A DNA stretch of 64,000 nucleotides, taken from Arbacia lixula (Eukaryota > Echinodermata > Echinoidea > Arbacioida > Arbaciidae). The stretch lies in assembly GCA_963669155.1 (NCBI GenBank), contig OZ022585.1, forward strand, positions 13,699,229 to 13,763,228, written 5' to 3'. The translations under genes were made by a program, and so were the position numbers. Shown one piece after another: positions 23,717 through 35,762 of this stretch. Within the stretch, counting starts at the first letter, position 1, and each line of letters begins with the position of its first letter. Below the pieces are notes generated by a model. That model had not been told where the DNA came from. It worked only from the letters and a program-made list of their open reading frames with translations, and did no database searches.

Positions 23717-24075
23717 TGAAGAAGAAGAAGAAGAAGAAGAAGAAGAAGAAGAAGAAGAAGAAGAAGAAGAAGAAGAAGAAGAAGGAGAGGGAGAAGAAGA
23801 AGAAGAAGAAAAAGAAGAAGAAGAAGAAGAAGAAGAAGAAGAAGAAGAAGAAGAAGAAGAAGAAGAAGAAGAAGAAGAAGAAGAAGAAGAAGAAGAGGGG
23901 GAGAGGAGGAGGAAGAAGAAGAAGAAAAAGAAGAAGAAGAATAGGAAAAAGAAGAGGAAGAAGAAGAAGCAGAAAAGGAAGAAGAGGAGGAGGAAGAAGA
24001 AGAAGAAGATGAGGAAGAAATAGAAGAGGAAGAAGAAAAAGCAAAAAAAGAAGAAGAAGAAAATGGAACAAAGAA
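23717..24075. repeat. (GAA)n microsatellite, about 360 bp
   Basis: Nearly pure GAA triplets on the plus strand, with G- and A-rich interruptions in the last third. Lys/Glu-rich and (minus strand) Phe/Ser/Leu-rich frames are artefacts. Confidence 0.95.
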
Positions 24076-26264
24076 GAAGACGAAGAAGGATTGCGAGGAG
24101 TGCGAGGTATACGAGACAAAGGACCAACATATTAAGAAAAACGGCATAAAAAATTAGGAACAGACAAACACCTTGACCATGCTGACCTAGCTGATTGCCA
24201 TCAAATGAAATGTTACAATATAACACAATTTTGCCTCACGTGATTTCATGGATTTAACGAATAGTTGGAAACGCCGTGTAGGGCCAGTGGGGGTAAAACA
24301 ATATGTTTAATTGATCGCAGAGTTCTTTTACACGATGGGGGAATACGATTTGGTTGAAGACCACCAAAGGCTTGGAGAAATCTGGAGAAAAAGGAAGAAA
24401 ACACGAGTGCTTGGGCTAATTTCTCGAGGGAGACTCCGACCGGATAGCACGACTTTCATATCAATCTAATCAATGCTTGCTTGCCTTGTGTCTTGAAGAC
24501 GGAGCTAAAGGAGACAAATGGAGTCCTGGTGGAGATTGGAAATGCTTCAAGCCATACCTCAGCCATGTCAGCATGTCTGTTGGGTAGTTGAGATGTTTTC
24601 TGCTTTTATGTTGATAACAGTTGACTTGGACATGCACGGAGGATTATAATGAAAAGTGCTTACTCATAATATCACGTTAATCTATACATGCTTGATGTGA
24701 CTTGAAACAAACAATAAAAGGGTAGTGTATCTTTTTTTTTTACGTGAACGCGTCCTTCAAATATTACATATTTCCAACAGACTTTTAATAAATGTGTTTA
24801 TATCGCAATCCTAAATGTATTTTTTAAACGTCGTTATGAAACTAAAACAATAATATTCATGAGTTCAATTGCATGAGTGGCTTAATCACCCATTGCCCCC
24901 GTTGCTCGATCATTGATTTGTTGCGTGTTAATTTTCCATGTATCGCTGATGTCCACAGAGACAAAGATTGATCAGATTGATATAAAACATATGATAGCTG
25001 GTCGGAGTATCCCTCAAGAAAATAGCCCAAGCGCTCGTTTTCCTCCCTTTCCCATAGTTTCCGGTTTAAACAATACGTGCAAATCATACAGATCTACATT
25101 TTAAGAAAAAGATATCCGCATATTGATATTGGTTTCCTTCCGTTATTTCCTTGAACTTTTGACACGATTATCATGCAGTCTTATATTCCGGCATCATTTA
25201 AATCTTAGTCGAGTGTTTGCAGTTCGCAGAACATGAATGAAAGTATTCTGTCTCCAAAGACTACCATTTTTTTCCCCTTATACTGCGCTCGGTTGTCTTT
25301 GAATAAACGTCTGGGTACAAGTCTAGATCCGGCGCGATGCTTTATCTCGCTTGCCAATTTGCCCAAGTTGGATGATGTTGATAGCAATGTATCAACAGCT
25401 AAAGGGGAAGTTTGGGTTAGCCTTTTAGACAATTGAAATACCCGCCTGAATGTTTATTTTAAAGAGATGTCAGTGAAAAAGTCGTGCGGCATGTTCAGGT
25501 ACGGACAACTTTTCACCCGTCTTGAGCGACATCGCTGCGAATGATTTGATGGAACCATGCATGACTGGTACAACGTAACCTTTCCTATTCCAGCGGCATA
25601 GCTCGATATATTGACATAATTGTTCACTTTTGTCTAAAAGCACCAAATGTAGCAAGCATGTATAATGATATATTATTTAACGTAAATTTGGAAATTGAGC
25701 CCTCTCGAAGTTTGCTCAAGAGAGCAATGATAGCGTTTTTTCTTTTGAATATGGCCGCCATTCAAAGTAGTATTGACCATCTTTATAAATAACATTTAAA
25801 TAGTGTATTTCCCACATCATATAAGCTGCCATATTAAAGAGGATTAAATTTGATACACGGTAATATCAAAATTTAGCGGGCTGTCGGGTGATTTTTATGA
25901 GATATTTGGGCAACAAATTTGATTTTTAACAATTTTTCACCAAAATTTAAATTGTTATAAACAACACATTTCCTTATATTTTGAATATTCGTCTAAATGA
26001 TGAATTGAAACTTTTAGTAAATTTGGCGAGATATACAGTAGATAATATTTTAAAAAAGTAGGTTCATTACTTTACCTGATAGATAGTTATAGCTCTCCAA
26101 AGTGTATACTTTGATATTTGGTAATGCAACATTTTGTACACATTATTTTTTTAATAACAAAAATGTCGACTCTATTACTTACTTCTTCCCTTTCACTGGC
26201 GTACTGGTAAACTTCAGCATGTTGACAGAAAGCAGGCTCTAGCTCTCAGTAGGTTATGGTACTC
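24076..26264. other. Unannotated intergenic DNA
   Basis: No gene or named repeat was recognised. The 25.7-26.2 kb part is very AT-rich. Confidence 0.4.
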
Positions 26265-26640
26265 TAATCGACCATTTCTGTTATGTATGCAATTTTTATT
26301 CACGTCATTCAAACAATACGTTACCAATGCTTGTACAACTAATAGATTCAAAGTGCATTCCATCCATTGAATCTGAACGACCTAGATACAGGTGAATGCA
26401 ATAACGTGTTTTTTTTTGTTAGGGGTAAAGTTGTGAATACATTACAAAAACGGTGTATTGTCTGATGAATAACATGGAGAGCGTGTGAAACAATTAGCCA
26501 TTTTCGTAACGTATTCACAACTGTTCCCGTAAGTACGTAGCAACGCTGTATTACTATCACCTGTATCTAGCGATTCGGTTTCAATGGCGTGGAGCGCACT
26601 CAGAATCTGTGTTCGTTGTTGCTATTCGGACAAACCTCGG
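26265..26640. mobile_element. Fold-back element (TACAGGTGA family)
   Basis: The left arm, CCTAGATACAGGTGAATGCA then GTTGTGAATACATTAC, opposes the right arm, GTAACGTATTCACAAC then TCACCTGTATCTAG. The outer block CGTCATTCAAACAATACGTT also occurs inverted at about 58422-58445, and the right arm has a relative at 56735-56931. Arms are diverged, so this is an old copy. Copy 2 of the CAGGGATG element lies immediately downstream. Confidence 0.7.
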
Positions 26641-26698
26641 ACAAGCTTTTGAGGTTACTTTAAGCATTGACTTATTATGTGATGGACTGTGCTCGGAT

Positions 26699-27424
26699 CA
26701 GGGATGTGTTAGGAAAGGATATGAAACAACATTCTTTCTTTGAGCCCATGCGTGGCACCGCCGAAAAATTGCGTGGTCTCAGCATGTGCTTTTCACGTGT
26801 TTTAACAATAACGAACACGATTGCCTAGCAACGGTTTCTCAGAGAGAACAAAAGAAATGTAGAGTCTTATTTCGCTTGTCCACTTCTGTTGGATTGCATC
26901 AATACTTTTGTGAGGAAAAGAGATATCAGCGAACAAAAATAGACAGTTTTTTAAAGTAAAATATCTCATTTGCACGCAAATTCACGCAAACTCTGTTAAT
27001 GAAAGTAAGCAGCTTAATATATGATTTTGATAATGATTGAATCCGACATTTCCGGAAATCTCCGGAAAGTGAAGAAATTTGTTAATTATGTAAGTAAGAA
27101 TATTATCTTATATCTCCGTTTGTGCATCATTCAACAATTATTTAGAAGAAAAACGAATACAGGATCTTTAGAGGTATTGTCCCTTAACTTTCTTGAAAAT
27201 TATAAAAAAAATGTGATAAGAAACACAGCTTCGAGAAACAAAACAGGCAATTAAAGATACTGCTTTCCAAGTTGACGATAGCAAAATGACGGTGCCGCGC
27301 AAGGGACTTCAAAGCATTGCAGTGATTGTGGAATGCTTTTGACATTCATTAGCACGCTTTAGTATCCATACAGATGTTTGAATATATTATGGTTGAGTTG
27401 TCCCTCCTTCCTAACACATCCCTG
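26699..27424 (+). mobile_element. CAGGGATGTG-ended DNA element, copy 2
   Basis: A 726-bp element with ends CAGGGATGTGTTAGGAAAGG and (reversed) CAGGGATGTGTTAGGAAGGA, flanked by perfect 7-bp duplications CTCGGAT (26692-26698 and 27425-27431). It is collinear with copy 1 (opposite strand) and copy 3. The 73-codon frame lies at 27033-27254. No transposase was recognised, so it is non-autonomous. Confidence 0.9.
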
Positions 27425-27790
27425 CTCGGATAGACTTCCTTTGATCTATCAGCACCACCCCCTCATAAGAATTCAGATGTCCAGGTGTTTTAAACAATAC
27501 GCTGTATTTGTAATTAGGCATTTCCTTCCTATGAATAACAAAAGCTTTTAGACAAAAGTGAGGAAGTATTCAGCGTGTTCGTACCCTGTTCGTACATTGT
27601 GAATGACTCAAATGTTGTAATTCAGTCCGGGGATTCCAAAAAGCGTACCGACGATGACATTATCATGATCGAAAAAAAAAAGATTTATTGGAAATCTGTT
27701 AGCATTTTTTCCCCAGAGCAGTTGATTGGCTAAGCACAGATATGTTCCCCAAGAAGTTTAGGGAGACTTAATGAAGTTGCACAAGGACAA

Positions 27791-28014
27791 GGGGGTTGTT
27801 TCACCAAGCTGTTCGTAAGTTACGAACGACTTTACGAACGAGTGTCTGAATACCAAGCTTCTGATTTGTCAACTTTTATTAGGATTGTTGGAAATTAACT
27901 CCCAATATGTTAAAACAGGAACAAAGTGTGGTATCGCAATTAGCACAAGAAGGGATCACCAGTCGTTCGTAAAGTCGTTCGTAGCTTACGTACAGCTTGG
28001 TGAAACTCCCCCTG
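27791..28014. mobile_element. Palindromic MITE with TTCGTAAGTTACGAACG arms
   Basis: The left arm, GTTTCACCAAGCTGTTCGTA and then ACGAACGACTTTACGAACGA, is repeated inverted at the right end, finishing CAGCTTGGTGAAACTCCCCC. The arms are about 55 bp in a 224-bp element. The arm itself contains a short self-repeat, ACGAACGA. No ORF. Confidence 0.85.
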
Positions 28015-28380
28015 GTATTTTCAATTGGATGGTAGACTCAGTTTCAGGCTTTTAAAAGAAAATTTAAAGGCAAAGTGGTTATTAAGCTTCATGTAACACA
28101 ACTATTTTTTTTATTTTGATTCTAGAGTTTAACATTAGCCTATAGAAAGAATGTTGCAGGCATGTGAGCTAATTAAAAAGTAAAACATCCGGCATTAGAT
28201 AAATGTTGCAATGGATGGCTAAGAAATTATTTGCATTCAGAAATAATAACTCAAAAGTAATCAACAGTCGATTATTTTGTTAGCGGTAAATAGTCTTTGT
28301 CTTTTGTGTAAGATAAAATGATATCAGCGTGATAATGCGTGATATGTGCAATAGTGGAAATGACAAGCGGTATTTGGTAG
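28015..28380. other. Unannotated intergenic DNA
   Basis: No gene recognised. Confidence 0.4.
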
Positions 28381-28482
28381 GGATTGGAAAATAACGTCCA
28401 CGATGGAGGAAAAGAAAGAGAGAAAGAATATCAGGTAACAAGAGGAAAATGACTAAACGGAAGATGAATTGGAGGCAGTGGG

Positions 28483-28505
28483 GGAGGGGGCGGGGGGGAG
28501 GAGAG

Positions 28506-28557
<52 letters not shown>

Positions 28558-28646
28558 GAGAGAGAGAGAGAGAAAGGCAAAGGCAGGAGCAGGGAGATAG
28601 AAGAAACATAAATAAAGGCAGTTACAGTCATGGTATCAAGTAAGGG

Positions 28647-28718
<72 letters not shown>

Positions 28719-28740
28719 AGGGAGAGAGAGAGGGGGAGGA
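28483..28740. repeat. Two (GA)n tracts
   Basis: GA dinucleotide runs at about 28500-28577 and 28648-28735, the first preceded by a G-rich segment. Purines fall on the plus strand. Confidence 0.95.
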
Positions 28741-29220
28741 GAATTAGAGATAGATGGAGATATTGAAGCGATCCAATTAGCCGTTGACCATGTTCTGGCT
28801 TATCTAGATCCTGTCTTCAAATGCTTAAAAGAAAACAAGTTATAAATTCACAAACATGGTATTGAATATAGATCTTTTCCTCCCAGGATTGTAACCTGAT
28901 CCAAGCAATTTCCATATTAATTTGGAAAAAGATTATAAGACGCCTGTTATCAGCGTCATGGAGGAACGTGACACGCCGTAAGAAACTACCATTGGCCTAC
29001 CTGTGTTATGATAGAAGCATTGTACAAAGGTAAAAATTTTCTTACACATGTGGCCGGTATTTTAAAGCAAATTATTTCTTTTATAGATTTTACAAACACA
29101 CAAAAAAAATCGTTTTAAACACTATATAATGGAAGTTTGTTAAGTATCTTCTCTCTAGTTGGGGTGTTTAATGAAATTCGATAATTTTTTTATAAACAGA
29201 GATAGAGGAAAGAACATACA
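28741..29220. other. Unannotated intergenic DNA
   Basis: No gene recognised. Confidence 0.4.
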
Positions 29221-29243
29221 CTCAGCGATACACTCAGGCAATA

Positions 29244-29281
29244 AGAGCGAGAGCGAGAGCACTATCGAGGGTGAGAGACAT

Positions 29282-29358
<77 letters not shown>

Positions 29359-29385
29359 ATGATGGAGGGGGGAGGGGAGGGGGGA
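29244..29385. repeat. (GA)n then G-run
   Basis: A nearly pure GA tract at about 29284-29350, then GGGGGGGGATGATGGAGGGG. Confidence 0.95.
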
Positions 29386-29689
29386 CATTTATGTCACGTA
29401 ACCATGAAGATAAATGAAATAGAGATGAATGTCTTTACAATTTAGATTATCATAGATGGTTATCTATCCTTAGAGCTCTCTCCATGGCCAATTCTCTGCT
29501 AAGAAACATGAAGCACAAGATATACTCCACATTATCCCGCGTCCCCAGCCGAGATGATAACTGCTAATCTTCGACCCACTTTGTCTTTATGTCCTTCGGG
29601 CAACTCCCCTCCTGCATCCATTACCATGGTAACTCCCCGAAGAGAAAAAAGACGCACACTTTATTCTCTCTCTATTCCGTCCCCCTTTG

Positions 29690-29872
<183 letters not shown>

Positions 29873-30431
29873 TTGTTGTTTTATCACGACGTTTAAATAA
29901 TACATTTAGGATTGCAATATACACATCCACAAGTCTGTTGTTCAAATGTGATATTTTATTGACACTTTCATGTAAAACAATACACTGCTCTCTATGCGTG
30001 TTCTCCCACTATTTACACCTATCTACTTTCCCCTCTCTATTTTCCCCTAAATCCCCCTTTCTACTTTTCTTTCAAGCCTTCAACTTCCCCCTTCTAGCAT
30101 GTCTAATGCCCGTTCGCTCCCTCTCCCTTACCCCTTCTCTTTGTCATTTCCATCCTCTTCATGTCTCATCTTTCATAAAGAGTGCGAAAATACGATAAGA
30201 GCGCTAGATGATGTTGATGTTACGTGATCCATTGCATGAGGACGTCGAATTTACATTTTTGCGAAGAACGGAAGGGAGAGGTGGATGCCGTGCAGCTATT
30301 CAGGGTACATGATAAAACAATGACGCGACAGTACCATGACGCGAGGCTATATCGAATGAGGGGATGTAATAAAAAGGCCAATGTGCTAGATAAGGCCCAT
30401 CCAGAGAGCACTGAGGGGCTGTGGGTATTCA

Positions 30432-30806
30432 TCACCAGGCCTTGTTCAACCATTGTTGGAGGAAGCCCTCCTCAATCAGTTTCCATTCACTTCTATTTGC
30501 TGTCATTCTGTTCCATGTTGCTGTGTTTGTGTATGATGATATTTCGTCTCTCCATCTTCTCTTTCGTCGACCCCTTCTTCGCTTTCCTGTTCTTGGTTGA
30601 AATTATGTGAGTTTCTTGTTCCACCTGTTGTCTTGTGTTCTATATAAGTGTCCTGCCCATCTCCATTTCATCTCTTTATTTTTTACTATAATCTCTTTGA
30701 CCTTCGTTTTCTGTCGTATGTCAGTGTGCTTCACTTTGTCAAGTAATTTTAAATTGAGAATCATTCTTTCCACAGCTATTTGTGTTGTTCTTTTGATGGC
30801 GATGGG
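30432..30806 (-). pseudogene. C-terminal end of an RTE-type LINE ORF2
   Basis: The minus-strand translation reads TTQIAVERMILNLKLLDKVK, then TDIRQKTKVKEIIV, EMKWRWAGHLYRTQDNRW, GKRRRGRRKRRWRDEISSY, TWNRMTANRSEWKLIEEGF and QQWLNKAW before the stop at 30432-30434. The ordered blocks ('R-x-I-x-D/N', 'KWxWAGHxxR', 'RGRxKxRWRDEI', 'W...A..R..W...EGF.QQW') are the well-known tail of a widespread animal LINE group. One in-frame stop (just after NKKLT) breaks it. The RT catalytic part is absent, so the copy is 5'-truncated. The RTE label is from memory of the family tail and is less certain than the LINE call. Confidence 0.85.
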
Positions 30807-31690
30807 GTGATGGTAACAGACATTAATACTGGACGAAGAACACTGCGGAGAAGGGGAGGACGAAGACGAAGACCACTGTGGAGAAGCGGAGGACGTCAAC
30901 AAAGGTAACGAGGGAGTGAATGTTAGTCATGAACGTCCTCTTTGAAATCAGGGTTTGAAATCATCGCGCTGAAACATGCTACATGATGACAACGAAGAAG
31001 GGAAACAAGGAGAAGAGAAATGACAAACAAAGATTCGAATGAGGAAGTTGAAGAAGAAGACGAAGAAAGAAAAAGAGGTTCGAGAACAAGAAGAAGAAGA
31101 AGAAGGGGGAAGAATCTTTTCTGCCAGAAGCATCATGAATTATTAAGGACGCTTTCATCAGTTGCTAACGAATTGACAGATGTAAGGACAGGCATGGCTG
31201 TGTTCTCAATGTTCTGAATGAATCGTCTGATACACACAATATAATTCAGTTGGTAAAACGTTATTCAAGGGATTATTACAAAAATACCAATTAATGAAAT
31301 GACACAAATCCTGTTTTTTTGTTTAAGAAAGACATCCTTTAAACCGTTAATGTTTTAGTTTGGGCTTGTTTCGAGAGATAATTGCCTTGTAATTTTTTTC
31401 TTCTAAAAAACAAAGGATTACATTTAAAAAAAAACATATTGCAATTGTACTTGCAGGAATGGTACAGTGAAACTTTCTTGAGCGACCATTAGTATAAACT
31501 GTACATACCAAATTTCTTTAAAAGTACTTTTGTTGTATCACTTTAACGACGTTTCTAATTGAAACCTGTCCTGTATAACCTGTACATAAAAGACACATGT
31601 CTTGTCTTGTCTTACATTCCTAGAACGGTATTTATACTCAAATTGCACTGTTTTGGTCATGGTGACATACTTGTACTGTGAGTAGGGACA
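30807..31690. other. Unannotated DNA, partly GAA-rich
   Basis: No gene recognised. Low-complexity GAA-rich sequence lies at about 30838-30900 and 31045-31115. Confidence 0.4.
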
Positions 31691-31845
31691 CCAGGGCCCC
31701 GTTGCATACAATTTCCCATTAATGGTAACTCTGCTAGTAATAGTAACTGCCATGGTAACGCCGCTCGACAGCCAAGTTCTCCGTAAAGGCTGCTATTGGA
31801 AGTAAAGTTAACAATACTGGGAATTTGTATACAACATGGCCCAGA
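31691..31845. mobile_element. Short MITE with GGGCCCCGTTGCATAC ends
   Basis: CCAGGGCCCCGTTGCATACA then ATTTCCCA at the left is opposed by TGGGAATTTGTATACAACAT then GGCCC at the right. The element is about 155 bp. The middle contains paired GGTAAC / GTTAAC blocks. No ORF. Confidence 0.75.
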
Positions 31846-31945
31846 CCAGGTCCACTCCGACCAAATCGGCTATTATTTGGGGAAGCCTCATCTTACGAGA
31901 CACATCTTTAAGATAATATGACACTTGTGACATCTGTTCCCGCAG

Positions 31946-32452
31946 GCTACAATGGAATGTCCACCTTTAAGTTGGTATAAATAAAATCAGAAATATGAAA
32001 GGAAGTTATGAGTGAAGGTTTGATGAAAATCCGTCACAGGATAAGAACATTACGTTTTTATTTAAGTTTTTATTTCGTGACGTCACGTGCGAGATGCTCT
32101 CCCGTATGTTGTAATCAGTTTTCTTTGAAATGGTCCAGTCTCTCTCAAAAAGGATACGCATCATTATATCTGTGCATTCGATATATCATTATACACATGT
32201 TTTTAAACACATAACTCTATGATACAGATTTACTCCTTCAACAAAAACAGAAAAAGAGCAATTTATGGAATCACATAGTACACAGCATATTTAAGTGCAC
32301 CTCGCACGTGACGTAAAAAAAAATCTTAAATTCCAAAAAATCATGACTTTCGTATGCTTTCACGGATTCTCGTCAAACCCTCACTTATATGTTTCCATCA
32401 TGTTTCTGCTTTTATTAAAATCAACTTAACTTCAGGGTGGATTTTCTCTTTA
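31946..32452. mobile_element. Fold-back MITE, AAAGGGAAAGT family, long copy
   Basis: The left arm (GTCCACCTTTAAGTTGGTAT, then TGAAAATCCGTCACAGGATA, then GTGACGTCACGTGCGAGATG) is mirrored by the right arm (GCACCTCGCACGTGACGTAA, then CACGGATTCTCGTCAAACCC, then CAACTTAACTTCAGGGTGGA). Terminal TTTCTCTTTAA remains at the right, and the left end is eroded. Confidence 0.85.
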
Positions 32453-33404
32453 ATTTCTGTAAATAGGCTGTAATATTCGCGGCGTTTTCATCCTTGGATG
32501 GGCATTGCACACTACGAGCATAATGAGGGATAACGGCGTAGCTGCGGCCGTGACGCCACTGTAATGTGTGCGTACGTCGTTAAGCACTTATCGTAACAAC
32601 GTGGCCATACTGTACTTGCAACAAAAATGATTGTCCTGATTAGAGGTTCCAGATGGCAGTGTCTTAAAAGGACGAGTCACTTTCTAGGCGGGTAAAGTGA
32701 TGGAGGATTGTGTTGTGTGGGGTCGGAGGGGGTGGGGGGGGGGGGGGGTGATGGAGGACATTACAATCATTATCTAAATGCATAAGTTATTCAATTTTCA
32801 TAATTCACGGAGGGACATCTAACTTACTAGAAATCAGAGGGAATGACGGTTAAGCCGACTCTTTACGCGCTAGGCAATCCTAAGCGATCCAGACTGATTC
32901 GAAATGTACTTATTTGCATGATATCTATATTAACATTTTATCTTCTGTGTAAATACTTGTAACAAGTTAATGATGGTGTCAATCTTAAGGCAGGCTTAGG
33001 GATATTGACCGTGTTTGCTGAACATGCTCAAGCGAAAATTAGAGAACGTCATCATCCAAATAAGACGTTGACCCTTACATTATCCCATTGGTTTTCTACA
33101 CATATTCATGCCAAGGCTAATGCGAGCGTAAAAAAAGCAAAGAGAAAAGTAGATCACTGCCAGTAGTTGTTTACTTTCAACCCCTCTCCCTGGCCCTTCC
33201 ACCCCTCCCCCCTCTCTCTATCTGTTCTCTTTATTTCGATCTATCTCGAAATTAAAGACGTCTGTGCACAATTCGATTCAATCTAATGCAATTCATCCGA
33301 ACCAAATCAGAACATGTCAAGAATACATACAGATGGAACATCATAAAGAACATGGAACATAAAGAGCTTGGCACATACCACTGTGATTGACATATTTGCG
33401 TAAG
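32453..33404. other. Unannotated intergenic DNA
   Basis: No gene recognised. A G-run broken by a single T lies at about 32733-32750. Confidence 0.4.
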
Positions 33405-33447
33405 TCAATTCAATTCAATTCAATTCAATTCAATTCAATTCAATTTT
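33405..33447. repeat. (CAATT)n pentanucleotide, LINE 3' tail
   Basis: About eight ATTCA/CAATT units. Read on the minus strand they form the terminal repeat of the YVDD LINE. A similar TTGAA run occurs at 61970-61992. Confidence 0.9.
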
Positions 33448-33469
33448 GGTTTATTGATAAAAGCATACT

Positions 33470-34271
33470 GAAATAGAAAGTCCGGGGACTTATGGCATTC
33501 AGTTTACAAACAAAATACAATACAATCATTTACATACATGTAGATAAATCATATATGACATACATAACAGATAACTACAAAACTTCATTGTGACAAACTA
33601 ACAGACAAGTAAATGATTAAAACTTTGAATTTGATCAGCGATTATTCATAGATTAAGAGAAAGTAGGGAAACTTATAACATTTAGTTTGAAAGTAAAATA
33701 CAATCATTTTAATGGGTAAATTATATATAATGTAGAGCAACTAAAATACTTTAGCCTTATTGTGACAGACTGAACTAATAGATTAAGTACAAAAAATTAT
33801 AGGTTTGAATTTGTCGAACTGTTAAGGGATCGACGATGGTTTATATATAGATTGTTAAAGTAACATCCAGAGACTTAAAACATTCAGTTTAAAATTGAAA
33901 AAAAAAAAAACAATTCATTCAGATAGGCAACTCATATATGATATGATAAGAGATAACAACAACAACAACAAAAACAAAAACATTGACATTGTTGCGGCAG
34001 ACTGGACTAACAGACTAACAGAATAGAAAATAATTATAGGTTTAAATTTATCAATCAGATAATTTGGGGGGTTGACAATGGTTTGCAGATTGTTTAACGA
34101 GAGTCCGGAGACTTATAACATTCTGTTTGAAAAAATATAATAATAATGATAATTTTAATAGGTAATCGAAATATAATATACATAAGTGATTACGCACAAA
34201 AAACACTAACAACCAAACCTTAACATTATTGCTACCGAGTGAGCAGACTAGATTAGCGGACAAGCAAGTAA
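33470..34271 (-). repeat. Four-unit tandem repeat in the LINE 3' UTR
   Basis: A marker of the form TCCGGAGACTTATAACATTC-AGTTT occurs at about 33481, 33665, 33868 and 34105, giving units of about 185-235 bases. Each unit also has a GTGACAGACTGAACTAACAG-like block and a TTATAGGTTTGAATTTATCA-like block. Units are well diverged from each other, so the array predates this insertion. Confidence 0.8.
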
Positions 34272-35762
34272 TTACAAGTTTGAATTTATCAACCGGACAA
34301 AATGAGGGATCGGTGATTGCTTATACCGATCTGTTCTCATTCGAGGAATGGTGAGCTGCGAGGAGTTTCGCAGGACACGTCCAGATTCCATTTGTCGTGT
34401 TTCAGGCAAGAGATGACAATGACGGGTTGAGGTAAGTATTGATTGTGCAAACCTTTTACAGAGTACAGACCGCCTTGAGGACAAGCTTGCAACACTGAGA
34501 GAGTCAAGAAGTTCCGCATAGGATATTGTGTCTGGAAATGTCCCAGTTATTATCCTTAGTGCCCTCTTCTGGACTCGCTCAATGTTGTCCGCCTGAGCCA
34601 CGGTAAGGCCTGATGCCCAGACCGGTGCTCCAAATTCCAAACATGGGACAATATACATTGTATAGATTAATACTAAGTCGCATGTTTTCACACCATTCTT
34701 TTTCAGTTTGCTCAAGATGAAAAGTTTGCGGGTTGCATTTTTGATGATCGTTTGTACATGGTGATCCCACTTTAGGTCATTCTGAATTGTAATTCCAAGG
34801 AGCTTAACATGTGACACTACTTCAAGAATGATATCATTGATTTCTAGGCGGGGGACAGGTGGCACATTACGTAAAAATGAAATTTGCATAGTCTTACATT
34901 TAATTGGGTTAGGTTTCATGTCATTTTCATTACACCAGTCAACCAGGGAATTAATATGTGTCTGCAACTGTGATTGTTCTGTCTTTCCTACCACTTCAAC
35001 AAGACTGAGGTCATCAACGTATTTCCATCGGTTTTCTGTACTTAGTGCAGCATCATTTACCATGATGAGGAAGATGATGGGTCCTAGTTTAGTTCCTTGT
35101 GGCACACCGCATGTGAGATGCGTGAGACTTGAAGTTGCCCGGCGGTAGCGCACAGTTTGCGTTCTATTTGTGATGAAACTGCAAATAGTTGGTAAAATCG
35201 AGCGGTCAACTCCCAAATCTATCATTTTCCGTATCGCTGTGGTATGGTTGATGTGGTCAAATGCTTTGCTAAAATCAATAAGGCATATATTTGCATATCT
35301 ACTAGGCCTGTCAATTCCACGATGTATTGTATCCAAAAGGCTCACCAGATAGTGGCATATGGACGTTCCCCGCATATTGCCGAACTGTCGGAGATCAATG
35401 GCGTGCTCAATATCATTCATTACCCAACGAGCAAGGAATCCTTCAAACACGCGCGCGATGACGGACGTGATAGAGATGGGTCTCAAATGGTCACATGATG
35501 ATGCTTTAGATACTTTTGGGACAGGGCAGACGGAGGCATTTTTCCAAACGTCTGGAAAACACCCCTCTTGAAGACACCTGTTGAAAATGTACGTGAGGGG
35601 TTCTGACAATTCATAAGCGAATTCTTTCAGGAGACGAGTTGGGCAGTCACTAGGGTGTCCAGCTTTGGAGACATTAAGTGTACTGAGGCATTTGAATACT
35701 TCCCTTCTTTCAATAACTGGAGGGTTCGTAGGTGCAGGGAGGTACGCTGGCAGGGCTGTCAT
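34272..35762 (-). CDS. LINE reverse transcriptase segment (YVDD), 496 codons
   Basis: Non-LTR RT that would copy its own RNA at a nicked target site. Visible blocks are LRPISITSVIARVFEGFLAR (residues 93-112), LIDFSKAFDHINH (161-173, catalytic Asp 163), CGVPQGTKLGPIIFLIMVND (218-237) and KYVDDLSLVEV (247-257, catalytic Asp 250-251). The thumb-type blocks KPNPIKCKTMQISF and VKLLGITIQNDLKWDHHV follow, then RVQKRALRIITG near the C-terminus. YVDD replaces the usual F/YADD of LINEs and GTKLGP replaces GSxLGP. The endonuclease part is absent. The annotated ATG is internal to the frame, which continues upstream (STLPPLD) to the truncation point. No internal stop or frameshift. Confidence 0.9.
   Translation of the reverse strand: MTALPAYLPAPTNPPVIERREVFKCLSTLNVSKAGHPSDCPTRLLKEFAYELSEPLTYIFNRCLQEGCFPDVWKNASVCPVPKVSKASSCDHLRPISITSVIARVFEGFLARWVMNDIEHAIDLRQFGNMRGTSICHYLVSLLDTIHRGIDRPSRYANICLIDFSKAFDHINHTTAIRKMIDLGVDRSILPTICSFITNRTQTVRYRRATSSLTHLTCGVPQGTKLGPIIFLIMVNDAALSTENRWKYVDDLSLVEVVGKTEQSQLQTHINSLVDWCNENDMKPNPIKCKTMQISFLRNVPPVPRLEINDIILEVVSHVKLLGITIQNDLKWDHHVQTIIKNATRKLFILSKLKKNGVKTCDLVLIYTMYIVPCLEFGAPVWASGLTVAQADNIERVQKRALRIITGTFPDTISYAELLDSLSVASLSSRRSVLCKRFAQSILTSTRHCHLLPETRQMESGRVLRNSSQLTIPRMRTDRYKQSPIPHFVRLINSNL

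Noticed and set aside
23499..24226. 130-206 codon Lys/Glu, Phe, Ser and Leu-rich frames
   Set aside because: Translation of (GAA)n in all frames.
27033..27254. 73-codon frame conserved in three CAGGGATG elements
   Set aside because: Differences between copies fall at all codon positions and copy 3 has a frameshift. Shared ancestry of the element explains the similarity without translation.
30224..30610. 128-codon plus frame
   Set aside because: It is antisense to the RTE-type LINE tail, which explains the open frame.
34828..35571. Plus-strand frames of 60-106 codons
   Set aside because: Shadows of the minus-strand YVDD RT.
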